A stretch of 21,201 bases of DNA from DASQPR01 sp035713725 (GCA_035713725.1 DASTMZ010000212.1:1-21201), one strand, 5' to 3'; positions 1 to 8,387 are shown, counted from the first letter of the stretch. Translations and numbers: made by a program. The notes: generated by a model from the sequence alone, not told the origin.

Positions 1-1513
1 CCGAGCCGGCGGGCGGTGCAAGTAACCCGGCCAGTTTCTTCGGAGTACCGATCTTGGAATCCTTGTACGTCTCGGCCAGCGCGCTGGCAAGCGCCTCGGT
101 CTGCCGGTGCTTTGCCGCGAGCTGTTCGAGATCGGCCAGACGCACCTCTTCTTCCAAACCGGTCTTGCCGATCAGCCCGAGGTAGGTGCCGTCCGCGCGG
201 AACGCGCTGAAGGACAGCAATCCCTCGTAGACGTAGCCGATCTGCTCGACGTCGAGCGTGCGGAAGCTCAGCGTCCGCGTCTCCCGCGACTTACCCGTGC
301 CGACCTGAACGCGCTGGACGGCGCGCAGCATGTGCAGCACCGTACGGTCGTCGATGTTCAGCGGCAGCCACGGATATGCGTTCGGGTCGAAGAGCGAGCC
401 GCCGTGCGCGTGCAGCGTCAGGCGCGGGTGGTCGATCCCGTCGTGTACGGCCGCGAACAGCGCGAGCAGCCGATGCCATGCCGCGGACGTGTGCTCGAGG
501 TCCTCCTCCGAGCCGTCGCTCGCCCGCTTCTCCAGTTGCTTGAGTAGCCCGCCGGTCGAGTACGCGGCCTCGTAGAGATCGTTGTCGGACGGCAGCAGCT
601 TGCGTTCCTCCGCGAAGAGCAGGAAGACGATGCGCATCATCACCGTGACGGCGGCCCGGTAGACATCGTGGGCCGAGACATCCCGCAGGCCCGGCCCGCC
701 AAGTTCCCGATCGCGGATGTCGACGCGGCCGATCGCGCCGACCAACAACTCGACGGCCTGCCGCACCTGTACGCCGAGCGCCTCGGTGATCTCCTCTTGC
801 GCGTCAAGACTGTTGTGCAGCAAGGCGACGAGCCGCTCGTCGTCCGGCACGGTGAAGAACCGGCGCCGGCCCAGCACCGAGATGAACGCTCGCACAACGT
901 CGCGTTCGGCCGCCTCCGGCCACGACACCGCGTCGAACACCGCCGTCGTGGTGGTGCCGTTGACCGGCGCCCACACGAGTGCCCACCAGCGGCCGTCGGT
1001 GGCAAGACCCAACTCGATTTTGTGGTGCCGACACAGGTGCGCGAGCCGGTCGACTGTCGTTGCCGCCCACGCGTCGCCGGCGACGCGCGCGGTCGGCGAT
1101 GTGCCGGGCGGGCAAACAAGCCCGAGCAGGCGTACGGCGTCCGGCTTGACCTCATCGTTGTCACCGCCCGGCTCGACGAGCGCGAACGATGGCGTGATCG
1201 TCGTGTCATGCTCGGCCACCGCGACGGCGAGTTCGTCGAGACCGGTCTCGCACAACTCGTTGCCCCAGCCGAGCAGGTCGGCGAGCACATAGTCGAGCCA
1301 CGCCCGTTGCCCAGCAACGGGATCGGCGAGCCACTCGGCGTGTGCCAGCCGCAGTTGTTCACGCTGGCGGCGATCCACCGGATCGAGCGTCGGCCACGTG
1401 TGCCGGAGCACCGGAAGGCTCAGGAACGGACCGCTGACGTCGACGAGCGCGAGCCAGTCGCGGTGCTGCTGTGCGCCGTCCGGCGCGGGCGGACGACCGC
1501 GGTAGCCGCGCAT
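1..1513 (-). CDS. drmMI: DISARM-type adenine-specific DNA methyltransferase DrmMI, N-terminal part (runs off the window)
   Basis: The frame stays open from an ATG at 1513-1511 to the left edge, giving about 504 residues with no stop. The ATG shares its A with the helicase stop (TGATG), so the two genes are translationally coupled. Near residue 290 the protein reads MRIVFLLFAEERKLLP, followed by an LPLNIDDRTVL segment and EQIGYVYEGLLSF. These segments are characteristic of the N-terminal half of Eco57I/PglX/DrmMI-type N6-adenine methyltransferases. The catalytic domain with the NPPY motif would lie left of the window, so activity cannot be judged. In DISARM this enzyme methylates host DNA to mark self. 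The position directly after a DrmD-like helicase matches class 1 DISARM. A stand-alone type IIG or BREX PglX enzyme is the main alternative. One TTA leucine codon is present at 25-23. Confidence 0.75.
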   Translation of the reverse strand, partial: MRGYRGRPPAPDGAQQHRDWLALVDVSGPFLSLPVLRHTWPTLDPVDRRQREQLRLAHAEWLADPVAGQRAWLDYVLADLLGWGNELCETGLDELAVAVAEHDTTITPSFALVEPGGDNDEVKPDAVRLLGLVCPPGTSPTARVAGDAWAATTVDRLAHLCRHHKIELGLATDGRWWALVWAPVNGTTTTAVFDAVSWPEAAERDVVRAFISVLGRRRFFTVPDDERLVALLHNSLDAQEEITEALGVQVRQAVELLVGAIGRVDIRDRELGGPGLRDVSAHDVYRAAVTVMMRIVFLLFAEERKLLPSDNDLYEAAYSTGGLLKQLEKRASDGSEEDLEHTSAAWHRLLALFAAVHDGIDHPRLTLHAHGGSLFDPNAYPWLPLNIDDRTVLHMLRAVQRVQVGTGKSRETRTLSFRTLDVEQIGYVYEGLLSFSAFRADGTYLGLIGKTGLEEEVRLADLEQLAAKHRQTEALASALAETYKDSKIGTPKKLAGLLAPPAGS

Positions 1514-4500
1514 CACCGTGTCGCCTCCCGCCTCGGTACGACGAAGATCACCGCGACCGGGAACGAGTGCTCCTGCGGATCGCGGTAGCGCGCCCCGATC
1601 GCCGCCACCTCGCGGTCGCGCTCGACCGCCAGCCGATCGAGTCGTTCCTGCCAGGATTGGCGATCCCGGCGGAACTGCGCGAGCTCCTCGCGGTTCCGCG
1701 TCGCCTCCGCCCGGCTGAAAAGCGCGTCCTCGGCCTCGGCGTCGTCGGTCGCGAGCGCGTCGCGCAGCGTTGCGGCGAACTGGTCGAGGTTCGCGACGAT
1801 GCGCGCCTGTTCGGTCTCGCGGCGCTGGTCGAGCTTGCGCTCCAACGATTCGCGGCGGGTCGCCGTACGCCAGTTGATGGCGTTGCGCAGCCCATCCGCG
1901 ACCTGTGCCCACCGCTCCACCAGTCGCTGTTGAACCGGGCCTGACGCGGACGTCCCGGCCGCGAGCGCGCGCGTGAGGATGCCGCCGAGCGTGGTCAGGT
2001 TCTCCAGCCGCCGGAACCGCCCCTGCTCCGGCGCCCATCCGCCGGCGTAAAGGACCTCCTCGTGAAGCCGCACGCCGTCCGCGCCGACGAGCACATAACG
2101 CGCGTACGCGCCGACCAGCACGTCCTCCAGCGCTGGGTCGTCGCTCACCACCGCGGTGACACGGTGCAGGCCGATGTCGCTGTTGGACACCGCGGCACAC
2201 AACAGCCGCGTGGACATGGACACGAGCGGGTGACCGAGGTGCGCGAGCACCACCTCGTCGAGCGGTCCGGCGACCGTGGCATCGAACGTGACCGGAAGCT
2301 GCCGCGGTTCCTCACCGTCGCGGTGCAGCTTCGACGTGAGCCCAGCGGCCGCGCGCTGCCACAATCCAGTGAGCGGGGGTACCGCATATAGCCCGTCTCG
2401 CAGCAGCTTGTCGTCGACGTACCGCCGCAACGGCTGCTGGCGTGCCAGCTCCAGCGCGGTGTCGACGACGCGCTTGATCGCGCTCGGCGTGATATTCAGT
2501 TCGTCGACGGTCTCGTCGATGTTGCGGCGCAGCGCTCGCACCTGCTCGCCGACATTGGACTCGGTCGGCAGCTGCGACATCGGTCGAGCGGCCGTGTCGA
2601 CGTCCTCGCTGACCTTCTCGCCGAGCATCCGGCGCTGCACCGCATCGGAGAGCACCGCGTTCACCGATCCGAGGTCGGCCTCCATCCGCGCAACCTTGAT
2701 CGCGACCCGGGACAGGAACTCGAGATCCGCCTCGTACGAGTCGACCGCATGTCCCCAGCCGCTACCCACGAAATGGCGGATGTCCGGGATCTGTGTCTGG
2801 CCGTACCGATCGATCCGCCCGATGCGCTGCTCCAGCTTGTTCGGGTTGAACGGGATGTCGTAGTTGACCAACCGGTGGCAGTAGTTCTGCAGGTCGATGC
2901 CCTCGCTGGCGGCATCGGTGGCGAGCAGGATGCGTACCGGTTGTTCGGTCGGATCGGCCTGGAACGCGAGCCGGATCTGCTCGCGATAGTCCGGCGGTGT
3001 CGCGCCGTCGAGCATGGCTAGTTGATCCCCGGCCAGCCCCTGTTGGCGCAGGAGTCCGGCGAGCCAGAGTTCGGTGTCGCGATATTCGGTGAAGACGACG
3101 ACCCGCTCGTTCGTCCAATGTGTCCCGTCCGGCTTGCAGATCGCGGTGAGGTAGTTGATCAACTCGGTCGCCTTCGCGTCCGGCCGTGCCTCGTGAGTCA
3201 AGGCCCGCTGTTCCATCCGCTCCAGCAACGCGATCTCGTCGACGGTGGCGTCCGGCTGCAGCGGTCGGGCCCGTCCGAGCGCATCGTCCTCGGCCTCGGC
3301 AAGCTGCTCGTCGTCGTACGTGGCGACGTCGTCGAAGAAGTCGTCCAGCCACTCGGGAACGTCGTCACCGATCGGGCTGGCGCCACCCTTCCGGCCACGC
3401 AACGTCTCCATATATACGGCCACCGTGTGCGCGAACGCGGCCGGGCTGGAGAACAGCCGCTTCTTCAACAGCAGCGTCACCAGGTCGGTCGCTCGCCGGC
3501 CCCGCTGGGAGTTGAGCCGCTTGCGCCGCAATTCCGCGAACTCCTTCAGGAGGCCGTGAACCTCGCGCTCGCTCTCCGGGTACGTCACCGGGATCGCGGC
3601 CGGAACTCGCTGTACGAATCGCGGCGCGCCATCCGCGTTGACGATGTCGCGCTTGAGTCGGCGTACCACCACTTCTTTGACCGCGGACCGATCGGGGTCG
3701 ACGCCGCGCGCGAACCGCTGGTTGTCGAGGATCTCCAACAGCGCGGTGAACGACGCCGGATAGCCGTTGTGCGGTGTCGCGGAGAGGAACAGCCGGTGGT
3801 CGAAGTGCGGCGCGAGCCTGCGGATCAGCTTCGTCTGCTGGGAGTCGACGGCGTAGACCTGCTTCGGTGCGGCCGGCGCGACGTGATGCGCTTCGTCGAG
3901 GATCAGAAGATCAAACGTTCTCGGGTAGGTCGGCCCGTCCGGCGGCAGCACCTCGTCCAGCAGCCGCTGCGCCTTCGGGCCCCGCAGCCACGGCAGGCTC
4001 ACGATGGCGAGCGGATAGACCAGGAACGGGTTCGCCGCCGAGCCGTGCGTCCGGCGTACGACCGCGCACCGCTCCGAGTCGATGATCGTGAACTGGAGGC
4101 CGAACTTCTCGGCCATCTCGTCGCGCCACTTCACGGTCAGCCCGGCCGGGCACACGATCATGATGCGGCGGCTGCGGTGCCGAAGCAGCAGCTCCTGCGC
4201 AACCAGGCCGGCCTCGATCGTCTTGCCGAGTCCGACGTCGTCGGCGAGCAGCAGGTTGACCCGCGGCGCGTCGACCGCTCGTGCGACCGGCTCGAGCTGG
4301 TAGTCCTCGATCTTCACGCCCGAGCGGAACGGTGCCTGCAACGTCTTCACGTCCGCCGACGTGACGGCGGACCACCGTACGGCGTCGAGGAACGCGGCCA
4401 GTCGGATGGGCGGGTCGAAGCCGTCCTTCGCCACCTCGGGCAGTGCGCCGGTCGGCAGCACGCGGCGGCCCGGCTCCACCTCCCAGATCACGTCGAGAGT

Positions 4501-4668
4501 TTCGCCGTACCGGCCGTCTTCGACGCTCTGCAGGCTGACCAGATGGGTGCGGTCGCCGGCCTTGTTGGCGTCGCTTGCCTCGACGTCGCTGATGACCCAG
4601 CGCTGGCCGCGAGCCGCAACGAGCGCGCCGACCTTGAGGTCGTCCGACATGGTTGGTACGGCGGGCAC
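1513..4668 (-). CDS. drmD: SNF2-family DNA helicase, DISARM DrmD-like
   Basis: This 1051-residue protein carries a complete SNF2/SF2 helicase core. Motif I is DDVGLGKT (144-151), the DEAH box is LDEAHH (257-262), and motif III is FLSATPHNG (294-302). Motif IV is VVFTEYRDT (524-532), motif V is ATDAASEGID (583-592), and motif VI is QRIGRIDRYGQ (614-624). The roughly 400 residues after the core end in a charged, probably coiled-coil segment. Size and motif spelling match DrmD, the class 1 DISARM helicase; ATP-driven translocation on DNA is inferred. The start is taken at GTG 4668, just after an AGGGGGAG purine run; ATG 4650 is possible but has no ribosome site. The gene follows the Hsp70-like gene after 95 nt and overlaps the methyltransferase by one base. 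RapA-like or other SNF2 proteins are less likely given the partner gene. Confidence 0.82.
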   Translation of the reverse strand: MPAVPTMSDDLKVGALVAARGQRWVISDVEASDANKAGDRTHLVSLQSVEDGRYGETLDVIWEVEPGRRVLPTGALPEVAKDGFDPPIRLAAFLDAVRWSAVTSADVKTLQAPFRSGVKIEDYQLEPVARAVDAPRVNLLLADDVGLGKTIEAGLVAQELLLRHRSRRIMIVCPAGLTVKWRDEMAEKFGLQFTIIDSERCAVVRRTHGSAANPFLVYPLAIVSLPWLRGPKAQRLLDEVLPPDGPTYPRTFDLLILDEAHHVAPAAPKQVYAVDSQQTKLIRRLAPHFDHRLFLSATPHNGYPASFTALLEILDNQRFARGVDPDRSAVKEVVVRRLKRDIVNADGAPRFVQRVPAAIPVTYPESEREVHGLLKEFAELRRKRLNSQRGRRATDLVTLLLKKRLFSSPAAFAHTVAVYMETLRGRKGGASPIGDDVPEWLDDFFDDVATYDDEQLAEAEDDALGRARPLQPDATVDEIALLERMEQRALTHEARPDAKATELINYLTAICKPDGTHWTNERVVVFTEYRDTELWLAGLLRQQGLAGDQLAMLDGATPPDYREQIRLAFQADPTEQPVRILLATDAASEGIDLQNYCHRLVNYDIPFNPNKLEQRIGRIDRYGQTQIPDIRHFVGSGWGHAVDSYEADLEFLSRVAIKVARMEADLGSVNAVLSDAVQRRMLGEKVSEDVDTAARPMSQLPTESNVGEQVRALRRNIDETVDELNITPSAIKRVVDTALELARQQPLRRYVDDKLLRDGLYAVPPLTGLWQRAAAGLTSKLHRDGEEPRQLPVTFDATVAGPLDEVVLAHLGHPLVSMSTRLLCAAVSNSDIGLHRVTAVVSDDPALEDVLVGAYARYVLVGADGVRLHEEVLYAGGWAPEQGRFRRLENLTTLGGILTRALAAGTSASGPVQQRLVERWAQVADGLRNAINWRTATRRESLERKLDQRRETEQARIVANLDQFAATLRDALATDDAEAEDALFSRAEATRNREELAQFRRDRQSWQERLDRLAVERDREVAAIGARYRDPQEHSFPVAVIFVVPRREATR

Positions 4669-4763
4669 CGCTCCCCCTCATCTGTCAACAGTGACGTACG
4701 GACAGCGCTGTGTACGGTGTTCACACTAACATGTCACCACAACGTCATGTGGGACTGACCGTG
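4669..4763 (-). promoter_or_regulatory. Possible internal promoter/operator region upstream of the drmD-like helicase
   Basis: The operon is otherwise tightly packed, but 95 nt separate the Hsp70-like stop from the helicase start. The segment is visibly richer in A and T than its surroundings. It contains a perfect 10-bp palindrome, ACAGCGCTGT (4702-4711), and a GTGT...ACAC arrangement at 4710-4726. A TAGTGT hexamer on the minus strand could serve as a -10 box, but I see no convincing -35 box. This suggests the helicase and methyltransferase may have their own promoter, separate from the chaperone pair. It is an inference from spacing and composition only. Confidence 0.3.
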
Positions 4764-6416
4764 TCAGTACGAACCCGGGGGCGCCCAATCCTTGTTCAAG
4801 TACCACTGGTTAGTAAGCGCCGGCCCCTCAGCCGTGGCGTTCGTCAGCACGACGGCCGCGTAATCATGACCGTGGATGATTGGCCAACGATCCACCCGAA
4901 GGTCGACCTCCGCTCCGGCGCCGTCGTGAAGGAAGATCCGACCGTCGCAGAACAGCTTGAAGTGCATGTTGTTCCCGAACGTGAAGGGGAGGCCCAGCAG
5001 CTCCTTGCCGTCCACCATGAGTCGTACGTGTTCTCCGCTGGGCGTACGCACGCGGAGCACGCCGCTGCCGCTCTTGGGCCCGGGGAACTCCTTCGGGAGC
5101 ACCTCGTAGCCGAGGTAGCCGTATCCGGCCGCGACCTTCCAGGGTTCGTATAGCGGCGTGTAGGCCTCGTACAACGTCGCGTGATCGCTGCGACCGCCCC
5201 CCTGCCACTCCACGACGAAGTCGAAGCTGGGCCGATGCAGGTTGACGCGGTCGTAGCCGGCCGTGTCCGCGAGCCCGGCGACGATCGCCTCGTCGGGCGG
5301 CACGCCGGCGTTGTCGAAGACCTCTGCCTCCTGGAAGAGCGCCCGCATGGTCCGCTCAACGGACGGGATACGGCTCATGCCGCCAGCAAGGAGCACGAAC
5401 TTGACGTCGCCGGCCAAGTCGGCCAGCTTCAACTTGCCCAACTGCGCGGCCGAGTAGTTGCCATGTTCGGTGAGGCGCGCGCTACGAAGTGCGGACTCAA
5501 TCAGCATCTTCGCGCTGTCGATCTGCGGCCGGAGTGCCTCGTCGAGCTGCTCACGGGAATACCTGATGGTCGGCAACGACTGCCCGATTTGCGATGGGAG
5601 CACGATGGGATGCGTCCGTACGCTCGTCAGACGCTCCTTCGCGTTGCGAGCCGCGCGAAGCATGAGTGCCCCGACCTGCTCTTGTCGGGGAAGCGTCGAC
5701 AGGTCGTGGCCGCGCTCAGCTAGTTCTGCCTCCAGATCCTTGGCGATCTGAGCGTCCAAGTGATCTCCGGCAAGTGGTACGCCGAGCGCCGAGAGCACCG
5801 AGATCTCCGGACGTTCGCCGCCCACCACGTCGAGTACGGCGACGTCGAGCGTGCCGCCACCCATGTCGAACACCAGCAAGCGGCCCTTCGGCTGCTCGTT
5901 GAACTCCACGAAACGGTGAGCGACCCAGGCAACTCCGGCCGCGATGGGTTCCTCGACGAGGGTCAGGGTGTCGGGCGGAATGCCGGCTTCGGTAGCGAGA
6001 TGCAGCAGGCGCTGCCGCTGTTCGCCGTCCCACATGGCGGGGCAGCCGAGCCGCAGATCGTTCTCGGTGGCCAGCGCTAAACCGAGGCTGGCGGCCCGCT
6101 TGTCGATTTCAGACAGGATGGCGACGATCACGTCGTCCGCCGCAAGATCGCGGGGACCGTCCCGACCCGTTACCTGGACGTGGTTACGGCGCTCGGTTAT
6201 CGCGCGCTTGATAGACCGGACAACCTGGTCGACCGGCAAATGATCGGCGTCCTCACCGACCACGATCCGGTCGCCGTCGTAGCCGGCCAGCGACGGAAAC
6301 CACTTCGTGGTGTTGCCGAGCGGGGCAATGTCTACCGGACGCCGGCCCATCCGCTCGGCGACCAGTGCCGTCGAGGTTCCGAAGTCGACACCGACCGCAC
6401 GACCGTGGGCTCCCAC
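4764..6416 (-). CDS. Hsp70-like ATPase with a non-canonical C-terminal domain
   Basis: This 550-residue protein has the Hsp70/actin-fold ATPase domain. Phosphate-1 is VGVDFGTST (8-16), and the lysine that matches the catalytic Lys70 of DnaK lies in RSIKRAI (68-73). The connecting motif is EEPIAAG (155-161), phosphate-2 is FDMGGGTLDVA (183-193), and the adenosine motif is LLAGGMSRIP (342-351). After about residue 390 it does not resemble the DnaK substrate-binding domain or lid. Instead there are about 160 aromatic- and Gly-rich, probably beta-rich residues ending in WAPPGSY, with no EEVD-like tail. The start is GTG 6416, behind a GGAGG site. It lies 19 nt after the GrpE-like gene, its likely nucleotide-exchange partner, and upstream of the helicase. 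No J-domain gene is visible. The client is unknown; a role in assembling or gating the defence complex is inference. Confidence 0.85.
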   Translation of the reverse strand: MGAHGRAVGVDFGTSTALVAERMGRRPVDIAPLGNTTKWFPSLAGYDGDRIVVGEDADHLPVDQVVRSIKRAITERRNHVQVTGRDGPRDLAADDVIVAILSEIDKRAASLGLALATENDLRLGCPAMWDGEQRQRLLHLATEAGIPPDTLTLVEEPIAAGVAWVAHRFVEFNEQPKGRLLVFDMGGGTLDVAVLDVVGGERPEISVLSALGVPLAGDHLDAQIAKDLEAELAERGHDLSTLPRQEQVGALMLRAARNAKERLTSVRTHPIVLPSQIGQSLPTIRYSREQLDEALRPQIDSAKMLIESALRSARLTEHGNYSAAQLGKLKLADLAGDVKFVLLAGGMSRIPSVERTMRALFQEAEVFDNAGVPPDEAIVAGLADTAGYDRVNLHRPSFDFVVEWQGGGRSDHATLYEAYTPLYEPWKVAAGYGYLGYEVLPKEFPGPKSGSGVLRVRTPSGEHVRLMVDGKELLGLPFTFGNNMHFKLFCDGRIFLHDGAGAEVDLRVDRWPIIHGHDYAAVVLTNATAEGPALTNQWYLNKDWAPPGSY

Positions 6417-6420
6417 TGCA

Positions 6421-6440
6421 TCCTCCTACGTCCTCCTACG
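6421..6440 (-). repeat. Tandem 10-bp duplication carrying two ribosome binding sites
   Basis: On the minus strand CGTAGGAGGA occurs twice in direct succession. The first copy supplies the TAG stop codon of the GrpE-like gene and a GGAGGA; the second copy supplies the GGAGG that sits about six bases before the GTG start of the Hsp70-like gene. The duplication therefore sets the spacing between stop and start in this gene pair and duplicates the ribosome site. Strand slippage could change the copy number. Confidence 0.7.
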
Positions 6441-8226
6441 TCGCGACGAGCGCCTTATTGATGGCATCGTTTCGGCCGTGCGCAAGCCATCGGTATCCCG
6501 GTCGAATGACCGCGACAACCGCACCGACTTCGGGCCGGCCGAAGGCCGCGATGTGCAGCATCGGATCAAACGGCACTCCGGCGCCGGCCGAACCGATCGG
6601 CTCCAGCCCTTCGGCCGCGACGAGTCCGCGCACTCGATCCACGAGCACGCGCGGTTCGACTCCGCTCGCGCACAATTCCTCGACCTCGGCGGCGAGATCA
6701 GCGAGAGTCCGGACGATGTCCACTTGAAGCTGTCGATTCTGCGCCGCCCGAAGCTCGACAGATCTGCGGTAGTCGGTCGTCAACTGCGCCTCCAACCGCT
6801 CACAACGGTCGGTCAGTTCGCGGACGAGTGCTTCGGCCGCTGCGGCTCGGTCGAGCGCCGCCGCTGCGGCCCGGTCGAGCGCGGCTCCGTCCGTGATGCC
6901 GCCATCGATGGGATCGAACGTGCGCTCGCCTCGTGGCAGGTGCTGGAACCATGCGGCCGCCGTGCGGTCGGCTGCCGCGATTCGTTCGAAGACCTCAGCG
7001 AGCGCATCGTCCGGGACGTTGACGGCGAGTCGGACCGGCAAGCTGATCAAGAACGCCAGATCGGTCCGATCGTTCGCCTCGGCGATCACTTTGGCAATCA
7101 TTGGCCGTACCACGGTCTCCGCAACCGCGGGCATGGACAGGACCTCGGCGAGCACGTCATCGGCGGACCTCGCGATCTCGGCCAATGTGACGTTGCGCCA
7201 CCATGCCGCCGACGCGATCTGCCCGGGCCAGGTGCGACCCGCCGCGGCGAGGACGAGGGCACGCGATCCATCGCGGCGGAGAGGTAGGCCGGCGAACGTA
7301 GCCGCGACCTTGTTCGGGTCGAGAGCCGAATGCTCGTCGGCGGCCAGACGCGGCAGGAGACGGGCCACCGCGCGTCCGACGGACTCCAATGTGTCAGTCG
7401 CGCTCGCGCTGGCGCCGAGCGTGTGCGCGAGTTCAACGATCGGAGCCGTGAACGCGGCGGGAAGGGATTGGATGCCCGCGAGGCGCCGCACCAACGCTGC
7501 GGCTGCGTCCCACACAGCCATGTCGTACTGGGCTAGCTCAGCGATCTCGCGGGCGGCGTTGCTTGCCACCACGGCGAGAGCGTCGATGCTCGCCTGGTCC
7601 GGCGTCGAGAGATCGAGTTCCGGCACGTCTCGCGGTCTCGCCGCCAGCAGCGCACGCACGAGCGACTGATCGGCTTCGGCTGCCGATGCCCGCAATTTGG
7701 CAAGTGCCGCGTCAGGCTGCTCGCCGAGCCGTACGCCGGACTGCAGCGGCCGCTCTGCGAGATCCGCGACCGTCGCGCGCGGATGACCGGCAATCTTGTT
7801 GAGCAGGGTCGCGACCGAACGAGAGGCGGTGGCACCGCCAGTTGCCGGCTTCCTGGTGCTGGTGCGAGGCGCGCCACCGGGCGTTTCGTCGACAACGCCA
7901 TCGGCTTGGTCTTCGCCAATCCACTTGTACGAGCGCGAGCCGGCGTCCGTGATGTCGGCGCGATCCTTCAGGCGAGGCTGCGCGCGCTTCCACGCTCGCT
8001 CCGCATCGGCGCTATCGACCCCGAGTTCGCCAAGCCGCGCCTTGATCGCGCCGGCGTTCATCGGCCGGGCCTCGTCTCGAAGGATCTGCGCCACCACGCG
8101 CGGTGCGTCGGCCGCGATCGCGGATACGAGTTCGTCGGCGTTCCACCGCGCGATCACGAGCCCACCGCCGTCGCGAACGGCGCGCCCGCGGACTGATCGG
8201 TTTCCACGCATGTCGAGGGCTGGCAC
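6436..8226 (-). CDS. Large protein with C-terminal GrpE-like domain, putative exchange factor for the adjacent Hsp70
   Basis: The protein has up to 596 residues, far longer than housekeeping GrpE (about 200). The last ~150 residues look like GrpE: a long charged helix around 440-500 (LTDRCERLEAQL), then a small beta domain with VPFDPMLH (551-558), VAVIRPGYRW (571-580) and a closing KALVA. These match the FDP..HEA and GY...LR.A.V signature of GrpE. Residues ~25-105 look like a small winged-helix-type fold (VAQILRDEARPMNAGAIKARLGELG). The middle (~115-440) is alanine-rich, helical and unrecognised. The start is uncertain: GTG 8226, ATG 8211 and GTG 8157 (just before the first recognisable domain) are all possible, and none has a strong ribosome site. 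It is the first gene of the minus-strand operon. Nucleotide exchange on the Hsp70-like neighbour is inferred from homology and adjacency. Confidence 0.72.
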   Translation of the reverse strand: MPALDMRGNRSVRGRAVRDGGGLVIARWNADELVSAIAADAPRVVAQILRDEARPMNAGAIKARLGELGVDSADAERAWKRAQPRLKDRADITDAGSRSYKWIGEDQADGVVDETPGGAPRTSTRKPATGGATASRSVATLLNKIAGHPRATVADLAERPLQSGVRLGEQPDAALAKLRASAAEADQSLVRALLAARPRDVPELDLSTPDQASIDALAVVASNAAREIAELAQYDMAVWDAAAALVRRLAGIQSLPAAFTAPIVELAHTLGASASATDTLESVGRAVARLLPRLAADEHSALDPNKVAATFAGLPLRRDGSRALVLAAAGRTWPGQIASAAWWRNVTLAEIARSADDVLAEVLSMPAVAETVVRPMIAKVIAEANDRTDLAFLISLPVRLAVNVPDDALAEVFERIAAADRTAAAWFQHLPRGERTFDPIDGGITDGAALDRAAAAALDRAAAAEALVRELTDRCERLEAQLTTDYRRSVELRAAQNRQLQVDIVRTLADLAAEVEELCASGVEPRVLVDRVRGLVAAEGLEPIGSAGAGVPFDPMLHIAAFGRPEVGAVVAVIRPGYRWLAHGRNDAINKALVAT

Positions 8227-8255
8227 AAAGTCACGTCAGATCGACCCACGGCAAG

Positions 8256-8261
8256 ACTCTA
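8256..8261 (-). promoter_or_regulatory. Candidate -10 box for the chaperone/defence operon
   Basis: The minus strand reads TAGAGT here, fitting the actinobacterial TAnnnT -10 consensus. It would place the transcript start about 20 to 25 nt before GTG 8226. No good TTGACA-like -35 box lies at the right distance, so this is a weak call. Confidence 0.25.
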
Positions 8262-8290
8262 AGCGTGCCCAGGTCGAAACGACACCGACC

Positions 8291-8321
8291 ATTTGCGCGA
8301 CGGAGATTTGTGCGCACGGAG
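8291..8321. repeat. Imperfect tandem direct repeat in the divergent promoter region
   Basis: ATTTGCGCGACGGAG is followed immediately by ATTTGTGCGCACGGAG. The two units lie between the minus-strand GrpE/Hsp70/helicase operon and the plus-strand small gene, where a regulator could act on both directions. No known operator is recognised. Confidence 0.4.
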
Positions 8322-8387
8322 CGCGTTCGATTCGCGTGCTCGTCGGTGGGGTCGGCTAGCGTTGCCGCACGGCTAGGAGGGGAAGAC

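Noticed and set aside
668..1588. Plus-strand open frame (306 codons) opposite the methyltransferase
   Set aside because: The minus strand gives a recognisable DrmMI-like protein here; the plus frame has no domain features.
3022..4758. Long plus-strand open frame (578 codons) opposite the helicase gene
   Set aside because: It is the mirror of a strongly supported helicase with all motifs in place. The translation is rich in Arg, Val and Asp without any domain, as expected for antisense frames in GC-rich DNA.
4764..6416. Calling the Hsp70-like gene dnaK
   Set aside because: The C-terminal half is not a DnaK substrate-binding domain, no dnaJ follows, and the partner GrpE is atypical, so it is not the housekeeping chaperone.
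8103..8387. Upstream extension of the plus-strand 64-residue gene
   Set aside because: The strong ribosome site before ATG 8388 and the equal length of the paralogue fix the start. The extension overlaps the GrpE-like gene antisense.
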